From Bradyrhizobium sp. C9 (lineage in GTDB: Bacteria > Pseudomonadota > Alphaproteobacteria > Rhizobiales > Xanthobacteraceae), in the NCBI RefSeq assembly GCF_002532045.1, contig NZ_NWTG01000001.1, positions 1,054,001 to 1,118,000 on the forward strand: a stretch of 64,000 nt of DNA, given 5' to 3'. A model generated the notes under the pieces. That model ran no database searches, was not told the DNA's origin, and was given only the letters and a program-made list of their open reading frames with translations. The position numbers and the translations under genes are program-made. Positions 39,600 through 49,238 of the stretch are shown here, in pieces (the first letter of the stretch is position 1; each line of letters opens with the position of its first letter).

Positions 39600-41048
39600 C
39601 TAGCGCGCCAGCGCGAGCAGGCCCCCGACATCGAGATGGGTCTCGATGTGCTCGGCAAGCGCATCGAGCGCGCTCTCGACCCTGGCGCCGTACGGCTGAT
39701 CCGCCGCGGGGATATCGAGCTGCGCAAGGAACGCCTTGCGAAATTCGTCCGAGGTGAACAGGCCGTGCAGATAGCTGCCGTGAACGCGCCCGTCACGCGA
39801 CATGGCGCCTTCCGGCGAGCCGTCGAGCATTGAGAAAGGCCGCGCGCGATCCGGGCCGTCGGTGCGCCCGATGTGGATTTCGTAGGCGCTGATCGGCTGA
39901 TGGGTCGCAGCATGCACCGCACTGACGCGGGTCAGCGTCTTCTGTTCGGTCATGACGGTCGTGACATCGAGCAGCCCGAGCCCGCGCGTTTCGCCGGCGA
40001 GACCTTCGATCCCGTCGGGATCGGCGACGCTTCGCCCAAGCATCTGGTATCCGCCGCACAGGCCGAGGATGTGGCCGCCGCGGCGATGATGCGCCAGCAG
40101 GTCGATGTCCCAGCCTTGCGCGCGCAGGAAAGCGAGATCGCCGCGGGTCGATTTCGAGCCGGGCAGGATGACGAGGCGCGCGTCGCCCGGAATGGCTTCG
40201 CCCGGCCGCACCATCACGAGATCGACACTAGGCTCGAGCTTCAGCGGATCGAGATCGTCGAAATTGGCGATCCGCGACAGCGCCAGAAACGCGATCTTGC
40301 ACTGGCCGGGCTTGCGCGCCTCGCCGAGCCCGAGCGCGTCTTCGGCCGGCAGCTCGCCGGCGCGAGCAAACCAGGGCAGCACGCCAAAACCGCGCCACGC
40401 GGTCCGGGCTTCGATGAGGCGGTAGCCGTCGTCGAACAGCGTCGGATCGCCGCGGAACTTGTTGATGACAAAACCCTGGATCATCGCGGCATCCTCGGGG
40501 TCGATCACTGTCTTGATGCCGACGAGCTGCGCGATCACGCCGCCACGGTCGATGTCGCCGACCAACACCACGGGCACGTCGGCCCTGCGTGCAAAGCCCA
40601 TATTGGCGATATCGGACTTGCGCAGATTGACCTCGGCCGGGCTGCCGGCGCCTTCGACCAGCACCAGGTCGGCGCGCTGCTTCAGGCGTCCAAAACTCTC
40701 CAGCACCGCGCCCATCAGCGATGGTTTCATGGTGGCATATTCGCGCGCGCGGGCGGTCGCGATCCGCTTGCCGTGCACGATGACCTGCGCGCCGACATCG
40801 GTTTCCGGTTTCAGCAGCACCGGGTTCATGTCGGTGTGCGGCTCGACGCCGGCGGCGAGCGCCTGCAAGGCCTGCGCGCGTCCGATCTCACCGCCATCGA
40901 TGGTTACGGCGGCATTATTGGACATGTTCTGCGGCTTGAAGGGCAGCACGCGCACCCCACGTCGTCGCGCGGCACGCGCGAGGCCGGCGACGATGAGCGA
41001 TTTGCCCACGTCCGAGCCGGCTCCCTGGATCATCAATGCGCGCGCCAT
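39600..41048 (-). CDS. cobQ: cobyric acid synthase CobQ
   Basis: Glutamine-dependent amidotransferase of 482 residues that amidates carboxylates b, d, e and g of adenosylcobyrinate a,c-diamide. N-terminal P-loop-like GAGSDVGKS (9-17), [13 protein letters not shown], then the class I glutamine amidotransferase nucleophile Cys in [12 protein letters not shown], and the late catalytic His in GSYLHGLF. It lies 14 bases downstream of cobO on the same strand. Confidence 0.95.
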   Translation of the reverse strand: MARALMIQGAGSDVGKSLIVAGLARAARRRGVRVLPFKPQNMSNNAAVTIDGGEIGRAQALQALAAGVEPHTDMNPVLLKPETDVGAQVIVHGKRIATARAREYATMKPSLMGAVLESFGRLKQRADLVLVEGAGSPAEVNLRKSDIANMGFARRADVPVVLVGDIDRGGVIAQLVGIKTVIDPEDAAMIQGFVINKFRGDPTLFDDGYRLIEARTAWRGFGVLPWFARAGELPAEDALGLGEARKPGQCKIAFLALSRIANFDDLDPLKLEPSVDLVMVRPGEAIPGDARLVILPGSKSTRGDLAFLRAQGWDIDLLAHHRRGGHILGLCGGYQMLGRSVADPDGIEGLAGETRGLGLLDVTTVMTEQKTLTRVSAVHAATHQPISAYEIHIGRTDGPDRARPFSMLDGSPEGAMSRDGRVHGSYLHGLFTSDEFRKAFLAQLDIPAADQPYGARVESALDALAEHIETHLDVGGLLALAR

Positions 41049-41062
41049 GATCGACTATCGCA

Positions 41063-41716
41063 TCAAAACTCAACGCCCGGCTGGGCCTTGATGCCGGAGC
41101 GGAAGGGGTGCTTCACCAATGTCATCTCGGTGACGAGGTCGGCAATCTCGATCAATTCGTCCTTGGCGTTGCGCCCGGTGAGCACGACATGTGTCATCGG
41201 CGGCTTCGAATTGGTCAGGAAGTCGACGACATCGGCGATCGCCAGATAGTCGTAGCGAAGTGCGATGTTGATCTCGTCGAGCACGACCATGCGCAGGCTC
41301 GGATCCGCGATCAGCTGCTTGGCCTTTTCCCAGCCGGCCTGCGCTGCCGCGATGTCGCGGGCGCGATCCTGCGTCTCCCAGGTAAAACCTTCGCCCATGG
41401 CGTGGAACTGACAGAGGTCGCCGAAATGCCCGGTGAGCAGGCGGCGCTCGCCGGTATCCCAGGCGCCCTTGATGAATTGCACCACGGCGCAGGGAAAGCC
41501 GTGCGCCACGCAGCGCACGATCATGCCGAAGGCGGAGGAGGATTTTCCTTTGCCGGCGCCGGTATGAACGATGATCAGGCCCTTTTCACCGCTCTTGGTC
41601 GCCATGATCTTGTCGCGGGCGACCTTCTTTTTCGCCATCTTGGCCGCATGGCGCGCATCCAATGAAGGGTCGGTGCCGACGGCGCCGTCCTCAGCGTCGT
41701 TTCCATCAGAAATCAT
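41063..41716 (-). CDS. cobO: corrinoid adenosyltransferase CobO
   Basis: ATP:corrinoid adenosyltransferase of 217 residues, CobA/BtuR type. The P-loop HTGAGKGKSSSAFG, FIKGAWDTGERRLL, VLDEINIALRYDYL and THVVLTGRNAKDELI are family landmarks. The open frame reaches further upstream, but that part is antisense to the cobalamin riboswitch; ATG at 41716 is the natural start. It attaches the upper 5'-deoxyadenosyl ligand before CobQ acts. Confidence 0.94.
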   Translation of the reverse strand: MISDGNDAEDGAVGTDPSLDARHAAKMAKKKVARDKIMATKSGEKGLIIVHTGAGKGKSSSAFGMIVRCVAHGFPCAVVQFIKGAWDTGERRLLTGHFGDLCQFHAMGEGFTWETQDRARDIAAAQAGWEKAKQLIADPSLRMVVLDEINIALRYDYLAIADVVDFLTNSKPPMTHVVLTGRNAKDELIEIADLVTEMTLVKHPFRSGIKAQPGVEF

Positions 41717-41759
41717 CACGTTCCTTCGGCTTGACAAGTGCGAGGCTAGGCCGAATGGT

Positions 41760-41955
41760 GACCCCGCGTTGGTTCCTGTCCTACGACAGGCGAAGAGGGA
41801 ATGCGATAGGGCTCGGACCGCAAGGTTTGCCCAAAGCGCAGCCGCCCCCGCGACCGTGACCGGAGAGATGCCCAAGCCACTGATTCCCTGATGGAGTCGG
41901 GAAGGTGGGCATCAAGGGAGAAATCCTGCTCCGCAAGCCGGGAGACCTGCCGACG
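41760..41955 (+). ncRNA. cobalamin (AdoCbl) riboswitch
   Basis: Conserved elements are in order: GAAGAGGGAA (41792-41801), the B12 core GCCGCCCCCGCGACCGTGA (41841-41859), CGGAGAG, GCCACTG, GGGAAGGTGGGC, and the final AAGCCGGGAGACCTGCC (41935-41951). It points toward the DUF1636-cobW-cobN-cobG operon, so binding of adenosylcobalamin should shut that operon off. The divergent cobO-cobQ pair lies on the other side. Confidence 0.95.
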
Positions 41956-42029
41956 CAGTGTGTTTGAGACCGGCGGACGGGGTGTTCCGCGACGGGGAAC
42001 GAGCCTGTTCACGTCAGGTTCGTGTGCCT

Positions 42030-42064
42030 CATCGCTTCCCGCAGTCAATCCAGGAAGGGCGATG
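42030..42064 (+). promoter_or_regulatory. hairpin covering ribosome site and start codon
   Basis: CATCGCTTCC (42030-42039) can pair with GGAA plus GCGATG (42053-42064, GG bulged), covering both the Shine-Dalgarno run GGAAGGG and the ATG of the first gene after the riboswitch. This would be the expression platform for control of translation: ligand-bound aptamer lets the hairpin form. Confidence 0.6.
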
Positions 42065-42436
42065 AGCGTTACACTTCATGTCTGTATCACCTGTCGCGCG
42101 GGCCAGACGCTCGCGGAAGGTGAGATCGCGCCCGGTGCGCGCCTGCATGCCGCGCTTGTCGAGGCCGGCGTGCCCGCTCACGTCAACCTGGTTCCCGTCG
42201 AATGCCTGTCGGCTTGCAGCCAGGGCTGCTCGGTCGCACTCAGCGCGCCGGGGCGGTGGTCTTATGTCTACGGCCGCCTGTCCGAAGCGAATGCCAAGGA
42301 TGTGATCGCCGGCGCTACCGCCTATGCCGCCGCGGCCGACGGCATCGTGCCGTGGCGCAGCCGCCCCGAAATCTTTCGCAAGCAGTCGCTTGCCCGTATT
42401 CCACCTCTTCCCGTCGTGCCGGAGGCTGCAGAATGA
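42062..42436 (+). CDS. DUF1636 metal-binding protein of the cobW operon
   Basis: Protein of 124 residues with a ferredoxin/thioredoxin-like start: LHVCITCRAGQ (Cys8, Cys11) and VECLSACSQGC (Cys48, Cys52, Cys56). Genes of this family sit beside cobW in many alphaproteobacteria and are thought to bind metal or an Fe-S cluster. First gene under the riboswitch; its stop overlaps cobW by 4 bases. Confidence 0.85.
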   Translation: MSVTLHVCITCRAGQTLAEGEIAPGARLHAALVEAGVPAHVNLVPVECLSACSQGCSVALSAPGRWSYVYGRLSEANAKDVIAGATAYAAAADGIVPWRSRPEIFRKQSLARIPPLPVVPEAAE

Positions 42437-43467
42437 CCACGCTCGCCAAGATTCCGGTCACCGTCGTGACCGGCTTTCTCGGGTCCGGCAAGACGACGCT
42501 GATCCAGCATCTGATCCGCAATGCCAACGGCAAGAAGCTCGCGGTGCTGGTGAACGAATTCGGCAGCGAAGGCGTCGACGGCGACATCCTGAAGTCGTGC
42601 GCCGACGCCAATTGTCCGACCGAGAACATCGTCGAGCTCGCCAATGGCTGCATCTGCTGCACCGTTGCCGACGATTTCATCCCGGCGATGGAGCAGCTGC
42701 TCGCGCGCCCGGTGAAGCCCGATCACATCGTGATCGAGACATCGGGCCTCGCGCTGCCGAAGCCGCTGCTGAAGGCGTTCGACTGGCCCGAGATCCGCTC
42801 GCGGATCACGGTCGATGGCGTGGTCGCGCTGGCCGATGCGGAGGCCGTTGCCGCCGGCCGCTTTGCGCCTGATGTGGCCGCGGTGGATGCGCAGCGCGCG
42901 GCCGATGAGAACCTTGATCACGAGACGCCGCTGTCGGAAGTGTTCGAGGACCAGATCGCCTGTGCTGACATTGTGCTGCTGACCAAGGCCGATCTCGCCG
43001 GAGCGGAGGGGATCAAAGCGGCCAAAGAGGTGATTGCGGCGGAAATGCCGCGCGAGGTGCCGATGTTGCCCATCGTCGACGGCGCGATCGATGCCCGCGT
43101 GATCCTCGGTCTTGAAGCGGCGGCAGAGGATGACCTCGCGTCGCGGCCATCGCATCACGACGGCGAAGAGGAACACGAGCACGACGATTTCAATTCCGTG
43201 GTGATCGATCTTCCGGAGATCGTTGATGTCGATGCGCTGGTCGCCTCGATCAAGGCGCTGGCGCGCGAGCAGAACGTGCTGCGCGCGAAGGGCTACATCG
43301 CGGTTGAAGGCAAGCCGATGCGGCTATTGGTGCAATCGGTCGGCGAGCGGGTGAGGCATCAGTTCGACATGCCCTGGGGCGTGCGGACGAGACAGTCGAA
43401 GCTCGTCGTGATCGGCGAGCACGGCGATATCGATGAAGCCGCGATCAGGGCGCGACTAGGTGTCTGA
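42433..43467 (+). CDS. cobW: CobW, GTP-dependent cobalt chaperone
   Basis: G3E-family GTPase of 344 residues. P-loop GFLGSGKTT is at 14-22, the metal-binding CxCC motif GCICC at 72-76, and a His/Glu-rich stretch (HHDGEEEHEHDD) at about 235-246. CobW is thought to deliver Co(II) to the CobNST chelatase. It is translationally coupled to the gene before it and overlaps cobN by 1 base. Confidence 0.95.
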   Translation: MTTLAKIPVTVVTGFLGSGKTTLIQHLIRNANGKKLAVLVNEFGSEGVDGDILKSCADANCPTENIVELANGCICCTVADDFIPAMEQLLARPVKPDHIVIETSGLALPKPLLKAFDWPEIRSRITVDGVVALADAEAVAAGRFAPDVAAVDAQRAADENLDHETPLSEVFEDQIACADIVLLTKADLAGAEGIKAAKEVIAAEMPREVPMLPIVDGAIDARVILGLEAAAEDDLASRPSHHDGEEEHEHDDFNSVVIDLPEIVDVDALVASIKALAREQNVLRAKGYIAVEGKPMRLLVQSVGERVRHQFDMPWGVRTRQSKLVVIGEHGDIDEAAIRARLGV

Positions 43468-46400
43468 TGCACGTCGTCTTCCGCGAGAGCCGCGGCCTTG
43501 AGGAGACCGCGACACCAAGGGACCTCGGCCAGGATCCGGCCGATCTCGTGGTGTTGTCGTTTTCCGACAGCGATCTCGCCGCGTTCGCGGCCGGCTGGCG
43601 GCGGGGCCGCGCCGCGCTGCCGTCACTACGGCTCGCCAATCTCGCCGAGCTGCGCCATCCGCTGTCGGTCGATACCTATATCGAGCGGACATTGTCGCAC
43701 GCGCGCGGCATCCTGGTGCGTCTGATCGGCGGCGAACCCTATTGGTCGTACGGGCTGGCCGCGGTGCATCGGCTGGCGAAGGAGCGCGGCATCGCTCTGG
43801 TCGTGTTGCCGGCAGACGGCCGCGACGATTTGCGGCTGGATGAATTCTCGACCTTGCCGGTCTCGACGCTGCGCCGCCTGAAGGTGCTGTGCGACAAGGG
43901 CGGTCCGGTGGCCGCACAGGCGGTGATCGCGCAACTGGCGCTGGCGTCCGGACTTTATGCCGGGCCGGTCGTCGGTGAGATCGATCTTCCCGAGATCGGC
44001 GTCTACGATTCGCGTCGCGGCCCCGTCGCGGCGCTGCCGGCATCGAATGGCCGGCCGCGAGTGCTGGTGACCTTCTATCGCTCGTATCTCGCGGCCGGCG
44101 ACACCGCGCCGGTCGATGCACTGATCGATGCGTTGCGCGACAAGGGATTCGATGCCCAGGGCGTGTTCGTCACCTCGCTGAAGGCGGCGGGCGTGGCCGA
44201 CTGGCTGCGCGCTCAGTTCGCGCAGTGCCCGCCGGCGGCTATCGTCAATCTGACCGCGTTCTCCGCGGCCGGTGGCGACGGCACGACGCCATTCGATGCT
44301 GCATCGTGTCCGGTGTTCCAGGTCGCTCTGTCGACGGCGCGGCGCGAGGACTGGACCTCGTCGCTCCGCGGCCTGTCGCCCGGCGATCTCGCGATGCATG
44401 TGGTGCTGCCGGAGGTTGACGGTCGCCTGTTCGCGGGTGTCGTGAGTTTCAAGCAACCGGGCGAGCTTGATCCCGATCTGCAATTCGCGCATCTTGCGCA
44501 CCGGCCGGATGCCGAGCGCGTCGCGGCGATCGTCGCACGCGTCGCGGCCTGGCATCGGCTTGCCGGCAGGCCGGCGCAGGACAAGCAGCTCGCGCTCGTG
44601 CTCTCGAATTATCCGGGACGTCCGCACCAGATCGCGCATGCCGTTGGGCTCGATGCGCTCGCCTCGGTGGAGGTGTTGCTGGCCGATCTTGCCGCCGCCG
44701 ATTTCGACGTTGAGCCGGTGACTTCACCGGGCGATGTCCTCTTGCGACAGAAATTGACCTGGAGCATCGGCGAATATCGCGCAGCACTTTCCGGCCTTCC
44801 GCAGCAGCTCCAGGACGATCTTGCGCGCGCATGGGGCGCGCCGGAGGATGATCCCGATTGCCGCGACGGCGCATTTCATTTCGCGGCGATCCGGAGCGGC
44901 AAGTCGATCATCGCGGTTCAGCCCGAACGCGGCGAGCTCGGTCAGCGCGATGCCGACTATCACGATCTCTCGCGCACGCCGCGCCATGCCTATGTTGCGT
45001 TCCATCTGTGGCTCAGGCAGCAGGGCATCGATGCCGTCGTCCACATGGGCGCGCATGGCACCCTGGAGTGGCTGCCCGGCAAGTCGGTTGCGCTGTCATC
45101 CGCGTGCTGGCCGGAAGCGCTGACCGGCGATCTGCCTGTGGTCTATCCCTTCATCGTCAACGATCCCGGCGAGGCCGCGCAGGCCAAGCGCCGGATCGGT
45201 GCCGTGACGATCGGCCATCTGCCGCCGCCGCTGGCGCCGGCCGCGATGCCGGAGGGCTTGCGCAATCTCGAACGTTTGCTCGATGAGTATTCGACCGCGG
45301 ACGGTCTCGATCCGGCGCGGCGGCAGCGCCTGATTGCCGCGATCCGCGAGGAAGCGCGCATCGCCGGGCTGGAGGACGATCTCGGTCTCGCCGCGTCAGT
45401 CTCCGCGGCCGAGGCGATTCCGCAGATCGATCGCTTCGTCTGCGATCTCAAGGAAAGCCAGTTCGGCGACGGGCTGCATGTGTTCGGGCAGGGCGCTTGC
45501 GGCGAAGCGGAGAAGGCGGCGTTGCGCGATGCGCTCGCCGGCCGGCGCGTTGCGCCGGGGCCGTCGGGCTCGCCCTATCGCGGCCGCAGCGACGTGCTGC
45601 CGACCGGACGCAATCTGTTCGCGGTCGATCCGCGCGCGGTGCCGACGCCGTCCGCGCATGCGCAAGGCGTGAAGCTCGCCGAGGAGCTGCTACGCCGTCA
45701 CTTGCAGGATCACGGCGACTGGCCGAAAGGGCTCGTCGTCGATCTCTGGGGCTCGTCGACGATGCGCACCGCCGGCGAAGATTTTGCGATGGCGCTGCAT
45801 CTCGCCGGCATCGCGCCGCGCTGGGATCATGGATCGGGCCGGGTGTCGGGCTACGACATCATCGCGCCGGCAGAGCTCGGCCGGCCGCGCATCGACGTGA
45901 CGCTGCGGGTGTCGGGGTTGTTCCGCGATGTCTTCTCGGGCCTTGCCCAGTTGTTCGAAGCGGCGACCGAGGCGTTGTCCGAGCGCAGCGAGGAGGGCGA
46001 TGAAAATCCCTACCGGCAGCGCATATCGCGCGTGTTCGGGCCTCGCCCAGGACACTACGGCGCCGGCATTGCGGCGGTGCCTGATGTCTTCACGGCGGAG
46101 GCGCGCGAGGCGGCCGGCGAAGCCTGGCTGTCGGCATCGTCCTGGGCCATTGCATCCGATGGCGAGATCAGACCCGACCGCGCCGGCATCGAGGCGAGGC
46201 TCGCTGCTGCCGACAGCTTCGTCCATACCCAGGATTTGCCGGAGACCGATCTGCTGCTGGCGGCGGACTATGCCGCGCATGAGGCCGGTATCGCTGCGGC
46301 GGCGCGGCGGCTAGGTGCAAAAGTCCCGTCGCTCTATCACCTCGATGCGACACGGCCGGATCAGCCGCATGCCCGCTCGTTGACCGAGGAAATCTCGCGG

Positions 46401-46715
46401 GTGGTGCGGGTGCGCGCGGCCAATCCTGCCTGGATCGCCGGCATGATGCGCCATGGCTTCCGCGGCGCCGCCGAGATCGCGGCGACGCTGGAGCATATGG
46501 CGGCGTTCGCGCATCTTGCCGGCGCGGTGCCGCCGCATCTGTTCGACCTCTATTACGACGCGACGCTCGGCAATGACGACGTTCGCGCTTTCATGGCGCG
46601 CGAGAACGCGGCAGCGCTGGCTGCGATCGAAACCTGCTTCACCCGATTGCATGAAGCGTCGCTCTGGCAGACCCGGCGCAACTCGATTGCGGCCGCGCTG
46701 CAGGAGGCTTCATGA
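43467..46715 (+). CDS. cobN: cobaltochelatase large subunit CobN
   Basis: Large subunit of 1082 residues; inserts cobalt into hydrogenobyrinic acid a,c-diamide with CobS and CobT (not in this window). Family segments: HMGAHGTLEWLPGKSVALS, VYPFIVNDPGEAAQAKRR, DLWGSSTMRTAGEDFAMALHLAG, and GLFRDVFSGLAQLFEAATEAL. It is shorter than the roughly 1270-residue Pseudomonas enzyme as I recall, but the core segments are in place and both ends are coupled to neighbours, so it looks intact. Overlaps cobG by 4 bases. Confidence 0.95.
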   Translation: MHVVFRESRGLEETATPRDLGQDPADLVVLSFSDSDLAAFAAGWRRGRAALPSLRLANLAELRHPLSVDTYIERTLSHARGILVRLIGGEPYWSYGLAAVHRLAKERGIALVVLPADGRDDLRLDEFSTLPVSTLRRLKVLCDKGGPVAAQAVIAQLALASGLYAGPVVGEIDLPEIGVYDSRRGPVAALPASNGRPRVLVTFYRSYLAAGDTAPVDALIDALRDKGFDAQGVFVTSLKAAGVADWLRAQFAQCPPAAIVNLTAFSAAGGDGTTPFDAASCPVFQVALSTARREDWTSSLRGLSPGDLAMHVVLPEVDGRLFAGVVSFKQPGELDPDLQFAHLAHRPDAERVAAIVARVAAWHRLAGRPAQDKQLALVLSNYPGRPHQIAHAVGLDALASVEVLLADLAAADFDVEPVTSPGDVLLRQKLTWSIGEYRAALSGLPQQLQDDLARAWGAPEDDPDCRDGAFHFAAIRSGKSIIAVQPERGELGQRDADYHDLSRTPRHAYVAFHLWLRQQGIDAVVHMGAHGTLEWLPGKSVALSSACWPEALTGDLPVVYPFIVNDPGEAAQAKRRIGAVTIGHLPPPLAPAAMPEGLRNLERLLDEYSTADGLDPARRQRLIAAIREEARIAGLEDDLGLAASVSAAEAIPQIDRFVCDLKESQFGDGLHVFGQGACGEAEKAALRDALAGRRVAPGPSGSPYRGRSDVLPTGRNLFAVDPRAVPTPSAHAQGVKLAEELLRRHLQDHGDWPKGLVVDLWGSSTMRTAGEDFAMALHLAGIAPRWDHGSGRVSGYDIIAPAELGRPRIDVTLRVSGLFRDVFSGLAQLFEAATEALSERSEEGDENPYRQRISRVFGPRPGHYGAGIAAVPDVFTAEAREAAGEAWLSASSWAIASDGEIRPDRAGIEARLAAADSFVHTQDLPETDLLLAADYAAHEAGIAAAARRLGAKVPSLYHLDATRPDQPHARSLTEEISRVVRVRAANPAWIAGMMRHGFRGAAEIAATLEHMAAFAHLAGAVPPHLFDLYYDATLGNDDVRAFMARENAAALAAIETCFTRLHEASLWQTRRNSIAAALQEAS

Positions 46716-47875
46716 GCGCCATCGCGATCAAGGGCTGGTGTCCCGGCGCGCTGCGGCCGATGCAGTCGGGCGACGGCCTCGTGGTGCGCATCCGCCCGCG
46801 CGGTGGACGGCTAGAGGCGAGGCAGGCCACGGGAATCGCCGAGCTGGCGGCAAGATACGGCAACGGCCTGATGGATCTGACCAGCCGCGCCAATCTCCAG
46901 ATCCGCGGCGTCAGCGATGAGGGTTATCCGCTCCTGATCGATGGGCTCGCCGAACTCGGCTTGCTGGACGCCGATTCGGATACCGAGGCGCAGCGCAACA
47001 TTCTGGTGACGCCGTTCTGGACGCCCGATGACGACACGCGGTCGCTCGCGGCCGAGCTCGAACGGGCGCTCGCCGGCGCGTCGCCCGATCTTCCGACCAA
47101 GTTCGGCTTCGCGATCGATGACGGCAGCAAGCGTGTGCTCGCTGGCGCATCGGCGGATATCAGGATCGAGCGCGATCGCAACGGCGGACTGCTGGTGCGT
47201 GCCGACGGCGCACAATTCGGGCTTGCCGTCGCGCGGAGCGAGGCCGTGCCGGTCGCGCTGGCGCTGGTCGAATGGTTCGTCGCCTCCGGCGGAGCCAGGG
47301 GTGAGAAACGGCGGATGGCAGCTCATCTGGCCGGCGGTGCGAGCTTGCCGCAGTCGCTTCGCGGCGACGCCGAGCCCGTCGCTCGATCGACAGATCCTGT
47401 GCCCGGCCTCCATCGGACTGGAGCGCTGGTTGGCGTAGCCTTCGGACAATTGACGCAGCAGACGCTCGGCCATCTCGCCGGCTGCGCGCAGGCTCTCCGC
47501 ATGACGCCGTGGCGGATGGTGCTGGTTGAGGGGTTGCATGAGATGCCCCGTGGGGCGGATCTCGTCACTGATCCCAACGATCCGGCGCTCCGCGTGATCG
47601 CTTGCAGCGGCGCGCCGCGCTGTGGTGAGGCGCATGCCGACACGCGTGCATTGGCATCGGCGCTTGCATCGTTTGTCCCGGCCGATGCCCGGCTTCACGT
47701 GTCGGGCTGCGCCAAGGGCTGTGCCCAGTCCGGTTCGGCTGACGTCACTCTGGTTGCGTCAGGCGAGGGCTTTGACCTGATCCGTCGCGGCACCACGCGG
47801 GATGTGCCGGTCCTGCGCGGGCTGACCCGTTCGGACCTCCTCGCAAATCCCGCCGCGCTAATGGGAGGCCATTGA
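46712..47875 (+). CDS. cobG: precorrin-3B synthase CobG
   Basis: Sulfite/nitrite-reductase-fold monooxygenase of 387 residues that uses O2 to form the gamma-lactone of precorrin-3B, marking the aerobic route. N-terminal KGWCPGALRPMQSGDGLVVRIRP; the Fe-S and siroheme-type cysteines are in ACSGAPRCGEA (CX5C) and SGCAKGCAQSG (CX3C). Overlaps cobN by 4 bases and cobH by 1 base. Confidence 0.93.
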   Translation: MSAIAIKGWCPGALRPMQSGDGLVVRIRPRGGRLEARQATGIAELAARYGNGLMDLTSRANLQIRGVSDEGYPLLIDGLAELGLLDADSDTEAQRNILVTPFWTPDDDTRSLAAELERALAGASPDLPTKFGFAIDDGSKRVLAGASADIRIERDRNGGLLVRADGAQFGLAVARSEAVPVALALVEWFVASGGARGEKRRMAAHLAGGASLPQSLRGDAEPVARSTDPVPGLHRTGALVGVAFGQLTQQTLGHLAGCAQALRMTPWRMVLVEGLHEMPRGADLVTDPNDPALRVIACSGAPRCGEAHADTRALASALASFVPADARLHVSGCAKGCAQSGSADVTLVASGEGFDLIRRGTTRDVPVLRGLTRSDLLANPAALMGGH

Positions 47876-48504
47876 TGCCGCACGTCTATGAGACCGATGG
47901 TGCGGCGATCTATCGTCAGTCCTTTGCGACGATCCGGTCGGAGGCCGATCTCGCCCGGTTTACGCCCGACGAGGAACCGGTGGTCGTGCGCATGATTCAT
48001 GCCGCGGGCATGGTGGGCCTGGAAGAACATGTCCGCTTCACGCCGGGTATGGCCGCAAGCGCACGGGTAGCCTTGCAGAACGGCGCGCCGATCCTCTGCG
48101 ATGCGCGCATGGTGTCGGAGGGCATCACGCGCGCACGGCTGCCGGCCGGCAACGCCGTCATCTGCACGCTCGGTGATGTCAAGGTTCCCGAACTCGCGCA
48201 ATCGATGCACAACACGCGCTCCGCGGCGGCGCTCGAGCTGTGGCGGCCGCATCTGGCCGGGGCCATCGTCGCGATCGGCAACGCGCCGACCGCGCTGTTC
48301 CATCTGCTCAACATGCTGGAGGACCCCGACTGTCCGCGACCGGCGGCGATCATCGGCTGCCCGGTCGGCTTTGTCGGAGCCGCCGAGTCCAAGGCGGCGC
48401 TGATGGCCGCGCCGCCGGTGCCGGCATTGACGGTCGAGGGGCGTCTCGGTGGTTCGGCGATCACGGTCGCCGCCGTCAACGCGCTGGCGAGCCGGAGCGA
48501 ATAG
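47875..48504 (+). CDS. cobH: precorrin-8X methylmutase CobH
   Basis: Protein of 209 residues that moves a methyl from C11 to C12 to give hydrogenobyrinate. The catalytic His is in RMIHAAGM (about 39-46); ARMVSEGITRARLP and IIGCPVGFVGAAESK are family segments. ATG at 47875 has GGGAGG upstream; a TTG three bases earlier is less likely. Confidence 0.95.
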   Translation: MPHVYETDGAAIYRQSFATIRSEADLARFTPDEEPVVVRMIHAAGMVGLEEHVRFTPGMAASARVALQNGAPILCDARMVSEGITRARLPAGNAVICTLGDVKVPELAQSMHNTRSAAALELWRPHLAGAIVAIGNAPTALFHLLNMLEDPDCPRPAAIIGCPVGFVGAAESKAALMAAPPVPALTVEGRLGGSAITVAAVNALASRSE

Positions 48505-48506
48505 CG

Positions 48507-49238
48507 ATGGGACGCATCATCTGCTGCGGTCTCGGCCCAGGCGATCCCGACCTGATGAGCGTACGCGCCGACCGGACGGTGCGCGCGGCGCAGCATGTCG
48601 CCTATTTTCGCAAGAAGGGGCAGCTGGGGCAGGCACGCCGCATCGTTGAAGGCATGCTCGCCGCCGGCGTCAGCGAATATCCGATGGAATATCCGGTCAC
48701 GACGGAGATCGCGTTCGACAGTCCGGACTATGCGCGGCTGCTCGCCGGGTTCTACGACGAATGGACCGAGCGCCTGGCGCGGCTTGCGCGCGCCGTCGAC
48801 ATCGTCGTGCTGTGCGAAGGCGACCCCTATTTCTACGGCTCGTTCATGCACCTGCATGCGCGCCTGCAGGGACGCGTCGAGATCGAGGTGGTCGCCGGCA
48901 TTCCCGGCATGGTCGGTTGCTGGAATGCGGTCGGCCGGCCGATCGCGCTTGCTGACGATGTCACGACCGTTCTGATGGGCACGCTGCCGGAGGCCGAACT
49001 GGCGCAGCGGATGCACAGCTCCGACGCGCTGGTCGTCATGAAGACCGGCCGCAATCTGCCGAAGATCCGCCGCGCGCTCGCGTCTGCGGGCCGCCTCGAC
49101 GATGCGTGGCTCGTCGAACGCGGCACCATGCCCGATCAGCGGGTCGCGCGGCTCGCCGATCTCGGCGAGGCCGACGCTCCGTATTTTGCGATCGTGCTGG
49201 TGCACGGGCGGGGGCAGCGCAGGGAGGTCGCGCAATGA
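48507..49238 (+). CDS. cobI: precorrin-2 C20-methyltransferase CobI
   Basis: SAM-dependent methyltransferase of 243 residues. N-terminal CCGLGPGDPDLMSVRA is the tetrapyrrole-methylase motif; VVLCEGDPYFYGSFMHL and VVAGIPGMVGCWNAVGRPIAL are the substrate-side motifs of CobI. It lies 2 bases after cobH and overlaps cobJ by 4 bases. Confidence 0.94.
   Translation: MGRIICCGLGPGDPDLMSVRADRTVRAAQHVAYFRKKGQLGQARRIVEGMLAAGVSEYPMEYPVTTEIAFDSPDYARLLAGFYDEWTERLARLARAVDIVVLCEGDPYFYGSFMHLHARLQGRVEIEVVAGIPGMVGCWNAVGRPIALADDVTTVLMGTLPEAELAQRMHSSDALVVMKTGRNLPKIRRALASAGRLDDAWLVERGTMPDQRVARLADLGEADAPYFAIVLVHGRGQRREVAQ

Noticed and set aside
41717..41875. Longer cobO starting at 41875
   Set aside because: The extra codons are antisense to the riboswitch aptamer, and the normal family start follows the ATG at 41716.
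43467..46715. cobN as a truncated gene because it is shorter than the Pseudomonas protein
   Set aside because: Both ends are translationally coupled to neighbours and the central family motifs are intact, so length variation is the simpler reading.
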